Shown piece by piece: positions 18,018 to 28,452 of a stretch of DNA of 56,438 bases (the first letter of the stretch is position 1; each line of letters starts with the position of its first letter). The notes under the pieces are model-generated. The model was not told where the DNA came from and did not search any database. It saw only the letters and a program-made list of their open reading frames with translations. The stretch comes from JAFKKS01 sp039808325 (GTDB taxonomy: Bacteria > Pseudomonadota > Alphaproteobacteria > Rhizobiales > Xanthobacteraceae). The position numbers were made by a program, and so were the translations under genes. The stretch spans positions 1 to 56,438 of the forward strand of contig JBDHSU010000008.1 of the NCBI GenBank assembly GCA_039808325.1, read 5' to 3'.

Positions 18018-19010
18018 ATGTTTCCGCTGGGTCTCGACGTTTTCGTTGTCGTCATCGTCCTTTTGGCGGTGCTCACGCTGTTCGCCGGCGTCAAGACGGT
18101 GACGCAGGGCTATCAATGGACGGTCGAGCGCTTCGGCCGATACACGCGCACGCTCTCGCCCGGCCTCAATCTCATCGTGCCCTATTTCGATCGCATCGGG
18201 CACAAGATAAACATGATGGAGCAGGTGATCGAGATTCCGCAGCAGGATGTCATCACCCGCGACAATGCGACCGTCACCGTCGACGGCATCGCCTTCTTCC
18301 AGGTCATCGACGCCGCCAAGGCGAGTTACGAGGTCGCGCATCTCGACAACGCGATCATCCAGCTCACCATGACCAACATCCGCTCCGTCATGGGCTCGAT
18401 GGATCTCGACCAGATGCTGTCGCATCGCGACGAGATCAACGAGCGGCTGCTGCGTGTGGTCGACGCCGCCGTCGCGCCCTGGGGCGTGAAGGTCAACCGG
18501 ATCGAGATCAAGGATATCGTGCCGCCGAAGGATCTCATCGCCTCGATGGCGCGGCAGATGAAGGCGGAACGCGACAAGCGCGCCGAAATCCTGACCGCCG
18601 AGGGGCAGCGCCAGTCGGAAATCCTGCGCGCCGAGGGCGCGAAGCAATCGCAGATCCTCGAGGCCGAAGGCCGCAAGGAGGCCGCGTTCCGCGACGCCGA
18701 AGCGCGCGAGCGCCTGGCGCAAGCGGAAGCGAAGGCGACGGAGATGGTGAGCGAGGCGGTCGCGCGCGGCGACGTCTCCGCGCTGAACTACTTCGTCGCG
18801 CAACAATATCTGAAGGCGCTCGGCCAGATTGCGGAAGCGCCGAACCAGAAGGTTCTCATGCTGCCGATCGAGGCGACGAATGTGCTCGGCTCGCTTGCGG
18901 GCATCGGTGAGATCGCGCGCGCGACGTTCGGAGACGCCGGCGCGGCGCCTGCTGGCTCCGCCGCCGTCCGCCGTCCGACGGTTCCGCCGGCCGGTCCGTC
19001 GCAGCGCTGA
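18018..19010 (+). CDS. SPFH/band-7 (stomatin-like) membrane protease-associated protein
   Basis: A 330-residue stomatin/prohibitin-type scaffold: one N-terminal transmembrane helix (FVVVIVLLAVLTLF), the band-7 core (TQGYQWTVERFGRYTRTL, VITRDNATVTVDG, RSVMGSMDLDQMLSHRD) and a charged, Ala/Glu-rich coiled-coil C-terminus. The AAAGGGGG ribosome binding site fixes the ATG at 18018. The next gene, five bases downstream, encodes an NfeD protein, the classical partner of SPFH proteins in membrane quality control. Confidence 0.92.
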   Translation: MFPLGLDVFVVVIVLLAVLTLFAGVKTVTQGYQWTVERFGRYTRTLSPGLNLIVPYFDRIGHKINMMEQVIEIPQQDVITRDNATVTVDGIAFFQVIDAAKASYEVAHLDNAIIQLTMTNIRSVMGSMDLDQMLSHRDEINERLLRVVDAAVAPWGVKVNRIEIKDIVPPKDLIASMARQMKAERDKRAEILTAEGQRQSEILRAEGAKQSQILEAEGRKEAAFRDAEARERLAQAEAKATEMVSEAVARGDVSALNYFVAQQYLKALGQIAEAPNQKVLMLPIEATNVLGSLAGIGEIARATFGDAGAAPAGSAAVRRPTVPPAGPSQR

Positions 19011-19015
19011 GGGCT

Positions 19016-19468
19016 ATGATGGTCGACTGGCTCGTCGGTCTCGGCGTCTGGAACTGGTTCGTCCTCGCCGGCGTTTTACTCGCGATCGAGGTTCTCGCGC
19101 CCGGCACGTTCGTGCTGTGGCTCGGCGTTTCCGCCGCGGCCGTCGGGCTCATCTCGCTGCTGATTGCTTGGCCATGGCAGGCGCAGCTCGTCGCGTTCGC
19201 GGCGCTTTCCATCGCGTCGATCATTCTCTGGCGAAGGCTCTCGCCGAGGACGGAGGAGCTGGCGGCGCAGCCCTTCCTCAACCGTCGCGCCGACAGTTTC
19301 ATCGGCCGCGTTTTCACGTTGGAAAAGCCGATCATCGACGGCGGCGGCACGGTGCGCATCGGCGATACGATCTGGCAGGTGCGGGGCCCCGATCTGCCGG
19401 CCGGCTCGCGCATCACCGTGACCGGCACCGACGGCACGATGCTGGTGGTGGCGAAGACGCAGGAGTGA
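19016..19468 (+). CDS. NfeD-like membrane protein
   Basis: A 150-residue NfeD-family protein: two to three N-terminal hydrophobic segments (LGVWNWFVLAGVLLAIEVLA, then LLIAWPWQAQLVAF) followed by a soluble OB-fold domain (LNRRADSFIGRVFTLEKP, VRIGDTIWQVRGPDLPAG). The start follows the SPFH stop by five bases, so the pair is an operon. Two adjacent ATGs exist; the first is used here. Confidence 0.9.
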   Translation: MMVDWLVGLGVWNWFVLAGVLLAIEVLAPGTFVLWLGVSAAAVGLISLLIAWPWQAQLVAFAALSIASIILWRRLSPRTEELAAQPFLNRRADSFIGRVFTLEKPIIDGGGTVRIGDTIWQVRGPDLPAGSRITVTGTDGTMLVVAKTQE

Positions 19469-19807
19469 GGACGCGTCATTCCGGCCAAGGCGGCCTGCCG
19501 TTAGTCGTAGCCCGTGTTGAGCGAAGCGAAACGCGGGGATCGTGCGTGGCGGCCTTCGCGGATTAGCGTTTTCCCGGATTTCGCTGCGCTCAATCCGGGC
19601 TACGGGCAAGCGACCGTCATTCCGGCCAAGGCGGCGCAGCCGCCGCGAGCCGGAACCTGGAATCATTATGCTTGCGATGACGGTCGGTCGAATCCAAAAA
19701 TCGAGAAAACGACGCGACGCCGCAGTCCCTCGCGTTGTTGCGGAGTCTGGGTTCCGCTCTCGCGCTGCGCGCTCGGCCGGAATGCCAGTGAGCGGTCGCT
19801 TCGATCG
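19469..19807. repeat. Gene-free 339-bp stretch of nested intergenic repeats
   Basis: No gene is supported here. It holds two copies of gtcattccggccaaggcgg (near 19477 and 19616). Between them is a long inverted pair, gtagcccgtgttgagcgaag against cgctgcgctcaatccgggct, of the type gtagcccggat...atccgggctac. A terminal partner ctcggccggaatgcc lies near 19770-19785. It separates the nfeD and kdsD genes, which converge, and may terminate both. Confidence 0.65.
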
Positions 19808-20815
19808 TTAAGCCACGCCGGCACGCAGCAGGTCGTGGAAATGCAGGATGCCGACGGGACGGCCGTCCTCGATCACCATCAGCACCGTGATCTTCGATGT
19901 GTTGATGATCTCGAGCGCTTCGCTTGCGAGTTGATCCGGCCGCACCGTTTTGGGCGACGGCGTCATCACCGCCTCCACCGAGAGCGCAAGCAGGTCGGAG
20001 CCGATGTGCCGGCGCAGGTCGCCGTCGGTGATGATGCCGGCGAGCCGGCCCTGCGCGTCGGCGATGCCGACGCAGCCGGCGCCCTTGCGCGACATCTCGG
20101 CGATGGCTTCAGCCATCGGCGTTCCCGTGACGACGAGCGGCAAGGCGTCGCCGGTCTTCATCAAGTCACGCACGAACTTCAACATCGCGCCGAGGCGGCC
20201 GCCGGGGTGGAAGACGCGAAAGTCGACCGGCGTGAAGCCACGGCTTTCGAGCAACGCGATCGCAAGCGCGTCACCGAGCGCAAGCTGCATCAGCGCGGAC
20301 GTCGTCGGCGCGAGGTTGTGCGGGCAGGCCTCGCGGGCCGCCGGCAGCAGGAGCACGACGTCGGCGGCACGCCCGAGCGTGCTGTCGGCATGCGCCGTCA
20401 CCGCGACCAGACCGATGCGGAAGCGGCGGGAATAGTCGATCAAGTCCTTGAGCTCGGCGGTTTCGCCCGACCACGACAGTGCGACGATGACGTCGCCGCC
20501 GGTGATCATGCCGAGGTCGCCATGGCTCGCCTCGCTCGGATGCACGAAGAAAGCGGGCGTTCCAGTGGAGGCGAAGGTCGCCGCGATCTTGCGTCCGACA
20601 TGGCCCGACTTGCCCATGCCGGTGACGATGACGCGGCCGCTGGCGCCGGCGATCAGTTCGGCGGCGGCCACGAACGGCGCGCCGAGGCCGTTATGCAGCG
20701 CGGCCGCCAACGCGGCGATGCCCTCGCCCTCGGCTTCGAAGGTGCGGGCGGCGCAGGCGAGGAGCGCGTGCGTGCGGTCGGCGGCAGGGTCGGGCGTTCG
20801 CTTTGGCTGGGCCAT
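19808..20815 (-). CDS. kdsD: Arabinose-5-phosphate isomerase (KdsD/KpsF)
   Basis: Interconverts ribulose-5-phosphate and arabinose-5-phosphate, the first committed step to Kdo for lipopolysaccharide. The 335 residues comprise a SIS domain (VIVTGMGKSGHVGRKIAAT, THPSEA-like VHPSEASHGDLGM, LSWSGETAEL) and two C-terminal CBS domains (AIAEMSRKGAGCVGI, AVMTPSPKTVRPDQ). The ATG at 20815 gives the usual N-terminus; an ATG 12 codons upstream is possible, and neither has a strong ribosome binding site. It is divergent from the outer-membrane protein gene. Confidence 0.93.
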   Translation of the reverse strand: MAQPKRTPDPAADRTHALLACAARTFEAEGEGIAALAAALHNGLGAPFVAAAELIAGASGRVIVTGMGKSGHVGRKIAATFASTGTPAFFVHPSEASHGDLGMITGGDVIVALSWSGETAELKDLIDYSRRFRIGLVAVTAHADSTLGRAADVVLLLPAAREACPHNLAPTTSALMQLALGDALAIALLESRGFTPVDFRVFHPGGRLGAMLKFVRDLMKTGDALPLVVTGTPMAEAIAEMSRKGAGCVGIADAQGRLAGIITDGDLRRHIGSDLLALSVEAVMTPSPKTVRPDQLASEALEIINTSKITVLMVIEDGRPVGILHFHDLLRAGVA

Positions 20816-20903
20816 GGGTCGTGTGTTTGCGCGTGATTTGCGAAGCGGCATAGCACGCGGGAAGGCGGCGCGCGACCTGCGGCGGAGGCCGCTCAACCTC
20901 CCA

Positions 20904-20935
20904 TTAACCATGCTCGTTCTATTCCCGTTAACCAT
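20904..20935 (+). promoter_or_regulatory. Two TTAACCAT motifs, possible CtrA half-sites
   Basis: TTAACCAT occurs at 20904-20911 and again at 20928-20935, 24 bp apart, in the kdsD/porin divergent spacer. TTAACCAT resembles the CtrA recognition half-site (full site TTAA-N7-TTAA) of alphaproteobacteria. Function is inferred from motif and position only. Confidence 0.35.
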
Positions 20936-20971
20936 GGGCCGGCCGTTCGGCCGGTCAGGGGAGTGCTGAAC

Positions 20972-22630
20972 GTGCCAGGCCTGCGCCCAGGGCTGCTTCT
21001 ACCTCTCGGCTTCGGCGGGCTCCTGGCCGCGCTGGCGCCGCTGGTGGTGGGCGCGCAGTCGACCGGCGAGGCACCCTTCGGGCTGCGCTCGACGTTCGAT
21101 TTTGGGGCGACGCCGGACGCGGCCGTTCCGGACCGGCGAAGCCCCGGACGTCAGCAAAAGCGGACGAAAAGGCCGGTTTCGGCGCAGTACGGCAATCCGC
21201 CCGGCTCCGGAGCCGGGCAAACAGGGTTTATCTCCACCAACCGTCCGGCCCGGCGGAGCGCGGCGTCGCGGGCCGCCGCCGTCGGTGCCCCGCTCGATAT
21301 CACGCCACGCCTTGCCGAGAGCGCATCGGCGGCGGCTCGTCCGCCCGTCGCTCCAACGCCGCCCGCGCCGCAGGCAAACCCGGCGACGCCGTCACGGGCG
21401 CCGCGCCTTAACGGGGCGCTCAAACGCGACCAGATGGTCGTCATCCCGGGACCGGATGTGCGTGGTCCGATCCGTCTGCGATCTTCCCGCGAGGAAGACC
21501 CGTTCGATCCGACTGGCATCCATGTCGGAAGTTTCACCGTCAAGCCGGCGATCGAACTCGGGCGCGGCTACAACGACAATGCCGGCGGCGTGCCGAACGG
21601 CCGCGGGTCGTATGTCAACGTCATTGCCCCGGAGCTCGTGGCGCGCTCCAACTGGTCGCAGCACGAACTGCTCGTGGATCTGCGCGGCACCTACACCACT
21701 TACGATCAGGCCTCGACGATCAATCGCCCGGCGTTCAACGGCAAGGTCGCCGGCCGTATCGATGTGACGCGCGATACGCGCGTCGAAATCGAGGGCCGTA
21801 CTATCATCGGAACCGACAGCGCCAACAGCCCAAACCTGCAAGCCGGCCTGGCGCGGCTGCCGATCTTCACCGATGTCGGCTCGTCGCTCGGCGTCGTGCA
21901 TCGCTTCAACCGCTTCGAGGTCAGTCTCAAGGGCAGCGCCGATCGCACGACGTATGAGAACTCGAAGCTGATCGACGGCTCGATCGCCAGCAACCGCGAC
22001 CGCAACTTCGATCAATATGCCGCGGCGCTCCGTGCGAGCTACGAACTGACGCCGGGGATGAAGCCGTTCATCGAAGCGGTGGTAGACGAGCGCGTTCATG
22101 ATCTCACCGTCGATGCGTCCGGCTTCCGCCGCAATTCCGAGGGGACGACCGGGCGCGTCGGCTCGACGTTCGAACTTGCGCGTACGCTGACCGGCGAAGT
22201 GTCCGCCGGATATCTGCGGCGGACTTACGAAGATCCGGCCTTGCGCGACCTGCAGGGCGCGGTGCTGGACGCCTCGCTGATCTGGACCGCGACACCGCTC
22301 ACGACGCTGAAGCTCTCGGCGACGTCGGGCTCTGACGAGAGCACGGTGCCCGGCGTCTCCGGCGTGTTCCGCCGCGACTATGCGCTGCAGGTCGATCATG
22401 CCTTCCGCCGCTGGCTGATCGCGACGGCGCGACTGAGCTACGGCACCGACGACTACGAAGGCTCGATCCGCCGCGACGAGCGCTACGCCGCGACCGTCGC
22501 GGTGACGTACAAGCTCAATCGCGACGTGCAGCTCAAGGGCGAGTATCGTCGCGAATGGCTGCATTCCTCCGAGCCGGGGAACGACTACACGGCCAATATC
22601 GCGATGATCGGGCTACGGCTGCAGCGCTGA
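20972..22630 (+). CDS. Outer-membrane beta-barrel protein (porin-like, BBP2-type)
   Basis: A 552-residue secreted protein. The GTG at 20972 lies eight bases after CAGGGGAG; a GTG three codons earlier overlaps that ribosome binding site. A hydrophobic signal (LLLPLGFGGLLAALAPLVV) leads to a Pro/Ala-rich linker of about 120 residues, then from about FTVKPAIELGRGYNDNAGG a run of alternating hydrophobic beta strands to the C-terminus (NIAMIGLRLQR). The repeat-strand pattern (YTTYDQ..., YELTPGMKPF, YLRRTYEDPAL, YKLNRDVQLKGEYRREW) suits an outer-membrane barrel of the type found beside polysaccharide genes. kdsD and galU flank it, which fits an envelope role. Its cargo is unknown. Confidence 0.8.
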   Translation: MPGLRPGLLLPLGFGGLLAALAPLVVGAQSTGEAPFGLRSTFDFGATPDAAVPDRRSPGRQQKRTKRPVSAQYGNPPGSGAGQTGFISTNRPARRSAASRAAAVGAPLDITPRLAESASAAARPPVAPTPPAPQANPATPSRAPRLNGALKRDQMVVIPGPDVRGPIRLRSSREEDPFDPTGIHVGSFTVKPAIELGRGYNDNAGGVPNGRGSYVNVIAPELVARSNWSQHELLVDLRGTYTTYDQASTINRPAFNGKVAGRIDVTRDTRVEIEGRTIIGTDSANSPNLQAGLARLPIFTDVGSSLGVVHRFNRFEVSLKGSADRTTYENSKLIDGSIASNRDRNFDQYAAALRASYELTPGMKPFIEAVVDERVHDLTVDASGFRRNSEGTTGRVGSTFELARTLTGEVSAGYLRRTYEDPALRDLQGAVLDASLIWTATPLTTLKLSATSGSDESTVPGVSGVFRRDYALQVDHAFRRWLIATARLSYGTDDYEGSIRRDERYAATVAVTYKLNRDVQLKGEYRREWLHSSEPGNDYTANIAMIGLRLQR

Positions 22631-22695
22631 GCGTCACCGCAGCGATCGTTCGAGAACGCGCAACGCCTGCGCATTCATCCACGCCGCGTTGAAAC

Positions 22696-22720
22696 GCCTT
22701 CGCGGCGTACGCCGCGAGGC
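22696..22720. terminator. Hairpin between convergent porin and galU genes
   Basis: gccttcgcggc and gccgcgaggc pair with one bulged base around a gtac loop. It sits in the 125-bp gap between two converging genes. No T-run follows on either strand, so termination is only suggested. Confidence 0.35.
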
Positions 22721-22755
22721 CCCGCGCGATAGATGACGGGCGCGTCGCGCCATCG

Positions 22756-23631
22756 TCACCCTTTCAACAGCCTCTCGATTTCCTCACGGAAGTGGCCGGA
22801 AAGGTCCTGGTTGGCGAGGCCGTAGCCGACATTCGCGGCGAGGAAGCCGAGCTTCGAGCCGCAGTCGAAGATGCGGCCGTCGAACCTGTAGCCGTAGAAC
22901 GGCTGCTGCTTCGCCAGCGTCAGCATCGAATCGGTGAGCTGGATTTCGCCGCCGGCGCCTGCCGTCTGCTTCGCCAGCAGGTCGAACACTTCCGGCTGCA
23001 GGATGTAGCGGCCGGAAATCATGTAGTTCGACGGTGCGTCCTCGGCCTTTGGCTTCTCCACCATCGAGGTGATGCGAAAGCCCGTGCCTTGCGCCTCGCC
23101 GACGCCGACGATGCCGTATTGATGCACCTGCTCGCGCGGCACCTCGCTCACCGCGACGACGTTGCCACCCTTGGCGTCGGCGTAGACCTGCATCATGCCG
23201 GCAAGGCATCCGGGCGTGCCCTGATGCAGCATGTCGGGGAGGAGGAGGGCGAACGGCTCATCGCCGACGAGTTCGCGAGCGCACCACACCGCGTGGCCGA
23301 GCCCAAGCGGCTCCTGCTGACGGGTAAAGCTTGTCGCGCCTGCCGCAGGCTGCGCCGCGGCCAGTTGCCCGAGCTCCGTCTTCTTGCCCCGCCTCTCCAG
23401 CGTCGCCTCGAGCTCGAACTGGTGATCGAAATGGTCCTCGATCGCGCCCTTTCCTCGGCCAGTGACGAAGATGAAGTGCTCGATGCCGGCGGCGCGGGCC
23501 TCGTCCACCACGTGCTGGATCACCGGCCGGTCGACGACGGTGAGCATCTCCTTCGGGACGGCCTTGGTGGCCGGAAGAAAACGCGTGCCGAGGCCGGCGA
23601 CGGGGAAAACGGCTTTGCGGATCGGCTTCAT
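22756..23631 (-). CDS. galU: UTP--glucose-1-phosphate uridylyltransferase
   Basis: Makes UDP-glucose for exopolysaccharide, lipopolysaccharide and osmolyte synthesis. The 291 residues start MKPIRKAVFPVAGLGTRFLP, with the nucleotide-binding loop AGLGTRFLPATKAVPKEM followed by DRPVIQHVVDEA. GLGHAVWCA, a PLLLPD-like ALLLPDML and ITSMVEKPKAEDAPS mark the GalU family. The ATG at 23631 gives the standard N-terminus; upstream residues in the same frame do not match the family. Confidence 0.95.
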   Translation of the reverse strand: MKPIRKAVFPVAGLGTRFLPATKAVPKEMLTVVDRPVIQHVVDEARAAGIEHFIFVTGRGKGAIEDHFDHQFELEATLERRGKKTELGQLAAAQPAAGATSFTRQQEPLGLGHAVWCARELVGDEPFALLLPDMLHQGTPGCLAGMMQVYADAKGGNVVAVSEVPREQVHQYGIVGVGEAQGTGFRITSMVEKPKAEDAPSNYMISGRYILQPEVFDLLAKQTAGAGGEIQLTDSMLTLAKQQPFYGYRFDGRIFDCGSKLGFLAANVGYGLANQDLSGHFREEIERLLKG

Positions 23632-23836
23632 GAACTCTCGTGGGTCAGGGGTGGGGGAGCGGGAATGCGGAGCACCATTAAGCCATCGAAGCCGGCGAGG
23701 TTGCGGCGACGAAGCCGGTTGCGGATTTGAGCATTTTTGCGCCAAATCGGCGCGGCATGGAGACTGTTAGGGATTGAGTAACCGTCTGGCCGCCAATTTG
23801 AGGCATCTTAAGGGCAAACGCGAGCGAATACGGAAC

Positions 23837-25165
23837 GTGCGGGACCGAGTGAAAGCAAGCTTCGTGACAATTGCGGCCTTTGCCGGCCTGTCGCTGATCG
23901 CCGCCATTCCCGCGGGGGCGGACGACCGCTTTCCGGCGCAATTGATGGATCCGGAGCCGACCGGGTCGATTACGACGTTTGCGTCCGTCAATTCGCAGTC
24001 CACTCATCCCGACATGGCGCCCGATGCGCTTCTTGGCGCGATCGCCGATTTCGATTCCTGCCTTCGCTCGCTTGGCCCCGCGGCCGCCAAGCACGGCATT
24101 CCGCCGGCGAACTACGCGCGTCTCACCGCCGGACTCAGTCCCGACGTCCACATCTTGAAGCTGCTCGACGCGCAACCGGAGTTCACCAAGTCGGTCTGGG
24201 ATTATATCGACACGCTGGTCAGCGAGGAGCGCATCAAGCGGGGACGAGAACTGCTGGCGCAATACGCGCAGACGTTCGCGGCGGCGGAGCGCGCCTATGG
24301 CGTCGACCGCTACGTCATCGCCGCCATCTGGGGCGTGGAAACGAAATACTCGGCCGTCGCCGGCGACCGGCCGGTGCTGCGCTCGACCGCGACGCTCGCC
24401 TGCATCGGCCGGCGGCAGGCGTATTTCGCCAAGGAGCTCATGGCGGTTCTGGAACTGCTCAATCACGGCGATATCGCGCCGGAGCGGCTCAAGGGGTCCT
24501 GGGCCGGGGCGTTCGGGCCGACCCAGTTCATGCCGACGGTCTACAAGCGCTACGCCGTGGATTTCGACGGCGACGGGCGCCGCGACATCATCGGCTCCGT
24601 CCCCGACATGATCGGGTCGACCGCCAACTATTTGAAAAAGAACGGCTGGCACGCCGGCGCGACGTGGGGCTACGAGGTCGTGCTGCCGCGCAATTTCGAC
24701 TTCATGCTCGCGGACCGTTCGCGCCAGCATACCTTGCGCCAGTGGGAGCATGCCGGCGTTCGCCGCGCGAACGGCGCGGCGTTTCCACGAGCGAACGATA
24801 AAGCCTTCCTGCTGGCGCCGGCCGGCGCGCGCGGGCCGGCTTTCCTCATGCTCGGCAATTTCCGCGCGATCATGCGTTACAATCCGGCCGAAGCGTACGC
24901 GCTCGCGATCGGGCATCTCGCCGACCGGCTGCGCGGCGGGGACGCTTTCGTTCAAGCCTGGCCGCGCGACGAGCGCGTGCTGTCGCGAACGGAGCGGTAC
25001 GAGTTGCAGCAGCGCCTCGCGAATCGCGGATACGGCATCGGGGAGCCGGACGGACAGTTGGGCGCGCGCACGCGGGCGGCGCTGCGGCAATATCAGGCCT
25101 CCGTCGGGCTTGTGCCGGACGGCTTTGCCTCCAGCTCGATCCTGCAGCATCTACGCGCCCGCTAG
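23837..25165 (+). CDS. Lytic murein transglycosylase, MltB-type, with peptidoglycan-binding domain
   Basis: Cleaves glycan strands of peptidoglycan to 1,6-anhydroMurNAc ends. An N-terminal signal (FVTIAAFAGLSLIAAIPAGA) leads into the SLT_2/MltB catalytic domain: YVIAAIWGVETKYSAVAGD carries the catalytic Glu, and AGAFGPTQFMPTVYKRYAVD and DFDGDGRRDIIGS follow. The C-terminal 60 residues form a PG_binding_1 domain (LQQRLANRGYGIGEPDGQLG, TRAALRQYQ). The start is uncertain: GTG 23837 and GTG 23849 both place the signal peptide properly, and a TTG at 23774 is open in frame. Confidence 0.9.
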   Translation: MRDRVKASFVTIAAFAGLSLIAAIPAGADDRFPAQLMDPEPTGSITTFASVNSQSTHPDMAPDALLGAIADFDSCLRSLGPAAAKHGIPPANYARLTAGLSPDVHILKLLDAQPEFTKSVWDYIDTLVSEERIKRGRELLAQYAQTFAAAERAYGVDRYVIAAIWGVETKYSAVAGDRPVLRSTATLACIGRRQAYFAKELMAVLELLNHGDIAPERLKGSWAGAFGPTQFMPTVYKRYAVDFDGDGRRDIIGSVPDMIGSTANYLKKNGWHAGATWGYEVVLPRNFDFMLADRSRQHTLRQWEHAGVRRANGAAFPRANDKAFLLAPAGARGPAFLMLGNFRAIMRYNPAEAYALAIGHLADRLRGGDAFVQAWPRDERVLSRTERYELQQRLANRGYGIGEPDGQLGARTRAALRQYQASVGLVPDGFASSSILQHLRAR

Positions 25166-25390
25166 CGCGGGGGCGTTGCGGCAAACGAGCGCGCGCCGGA
25201 TTCCGCCTTAAGCCTCTGTTTGATCGTCAAAGCATAGTCCGATCAGCGCGTTAACGTGATTTGACGCACGGTTTCGCCGGTGCGGTGCGTCTTCCCGTAC
25301 CGGGCCCGATCTTCAAGTTGACATTTTCCTCGGCCTACTAGCGGATGCGGCCCTAAGAGACCCGAATTTGGCGCGGTCGAGGACGACCGG

Positions 25391-26965
25391 ATGAGGCAGG
25401 ATTCCGTGCACGGCTGGAGGAAGCTGCGGCGCTGCGCGGCGGCGTTCGGCCGTCTCGCCTGCGCCGTCCTGCTGGTCGTCGGCGAGGTCGCGGTGGCTGC
25501 GACGGCGGTGGGCATCGCCAGCCGCTCCGCCCATGCGCAGTTCTTTCCGTTCGGCGACGACAATTCCTATCGCCGCGACCGGGACTATTACCAGCGTCCT
25601 CCGCGCCCGCGCCAGCCGGTGCAAGGCTATCAGCGCCAGCAGCAACAGCCGGGTTGGTTCGGCATTCCCGGGTTCGGCTGGGGCGGAGACCCGCGCGTCC
25701 CCGAATACGAGCGGCAGCAGGCGCCGGTGCGGCGTGCTCCCCGGCCGGCGCATGTCGAACCGACCCGTCCGCCGGCCCCGCCGAAGAAGCCGGATATCGA
25801 GCCGACGACGCATGTGGTGGTGATCGGTGACACGATGTCGGAATGGCTTGCGTCCGGCCTCGAGGAGGCGTTCGCCGATACGCCGGACATCGGCGTGACA
25901 CGCAACCCGAAGATCGCTTCCAGTCTGCTGCGCAACGAAGGGCGCGACGCCGACCCGCTGCAGGCGATTCAGGAAGCGCTGGCCGGCGAGAAGGCCGAAT
26001 TCGTCGTCATCATGACCGGCATCAACGACCGGCATGCGATCCGCGAGCGGGAAAAGCCGAAAGCGGCGGAAAAGAAGCCAAACGATCCCAATCAGCCTGC
26101 GGTCGCGGCTCCTGAGCATGAAAAGCCGGGCGCAATGCAGACCTACGAGTTCAAGTCGGAGAAATGGGCGGAGCTTTACGCCAAGCGGATCGACGATACG
26201 ATCGCGGTTCTGAAAGCGAAGCGCGTTCCGGTGATCTGGGTCGGGTTGCCGCCGGTGCGCGGCCCGCGCTCGCGCGCCGATCTCACGTTTCTCAACGACC
26301 TCTACAAGGATCGCGCCGAGAAGGCCGGCATTCTCTATGTCGACATCTGGGACGGCTTCATGGAGGAGTCCGGCGACTTCTCCACCTTCGGTCCCGACGT
26401 GCTCGGCCAGGTGCGCCGGCTGCGCACCGGCGACGGTGTGAACTTCACCAAGGCCGGTGCGCGTAAGCTCGCGCATTTCGTCGACCGTGAGATCAAGCGC
26501 CTACAGCAGAAGGCGACGCCCGTGGCGTTGCCGGCGCCGGATGAGACGCCGCGGGAGACCGCGCCCGCCGCCGGTCCGAGCGGCCCGGCGCCGCGTCCCG
26601 TCGCGGGTCCTGTCGTGCCGCTGACCGGCGGCCCGGCAGCGAATGAGAGCGCCCTTGCGGGAGGGTCGAAGGCCGCCGATCCAGCGTCGGATTCGCCTGC
26701 CGCGCGCGTGCTCGTGAAGGGCGAGGCCATTCCGTCGGCGCAGGGGCGGGCCGATGATTTTTCCTGGACGCCGGTTTCCGCCGCCTCGACGCAGCAGGAT
26801 ATCGCGCCGCTGCCGCAGGCGGCGCCGCCGCCTCCCGCGACCCGTGCCGCGCCGCCGGCGCCGCAACAACAGCGCGCGCGGCCGGCGCCGCCGCGCCGAA
26901 GCCATCCGCAGCAGCAACGTTCGGCCGTCCAGCCTCCACCGGTTGCCGACAGACCGGCGCGCTAA
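25391..26965 (+). CDS. Secreted SGNH/GDSL-fold protein, DUF459-type, lacking canonical catalytic residues
   Basis: A 524-residue exported protein: an N-terminal hydrophobic signal, a Pro/Tyr/Gln-rich stretch, then an SGNH domain (HVVVIGDTMSEWLASGLEEA, FVVIMTGINDRHAIRERE, VIWVGLPPVRGPRSRADLTF, DGVNFTKAGARKLAHFVD) and a long Pro/Ala-rich tail of about 150 residues. In active SGNH esterases the first block is G-D-S and the last is D-x-x-H. Here they read G-D-T and D-G-V-N, so Ser and His are absent. It may bind or anchor envelope glycan rather than hydrolyse an ester. A TTGACA at 25318-25323 could be part of its promoter. Confidence 0.78.
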   Translation: MRQDSVHGWRKLRRCAAAFGRLACAVLLVVGEVAVAATAVGIASRSAHAQFFPFGDDNSYRRDRDYYQRPPRPRQPVQGYQRQQQQPGWFGIPGFGWGGDPRVPEYERQQAPVRRAPRPAHVEPTRPPAPPKKPDIEPTTHVVVIGDTMSEWLASGLEEAFADTPDIGVTRNPKIASSLLRNEGRDADPLQAIQEALAGEKAEFVVIMTGINDRHAIREREKPKAAEKKPNDPNQPAVAAPEHEKPGAMQTYEFKSEKWAELYAKRIDDTIAVLKAKRVPVIWVGLPPVRGPRSRADLTFLNDLYKDRAEKAGILYVDIWDGFMEESGDFSTFGPDVLGQVRRLRTGDGVNFTKAGARKLAHFVDREIKRLQQKATPVALPAPDETPRETAPAAGPSGPAPRPVAGPVVPLTGGPAANESALAGGSKAADPASDSPAARVLVKGEAIPSAQGRADDFSWTPVSAASTQQDIAPLPQAAPPPPATRAAPPAPQQQRARPAPPRRSHPQQQRSAVQPPPVADRPAR

Positions 26966-27016
26966 AGCATTTCTTGACGAAGCGTCTGACGGTTTGCCGC
27001 GCGATGGCCGGCCACG

Positions 27017-28435
<1,419 letters not shown>

Positions 28436-28452
28436 GTTCGCTTCTCACGCTT

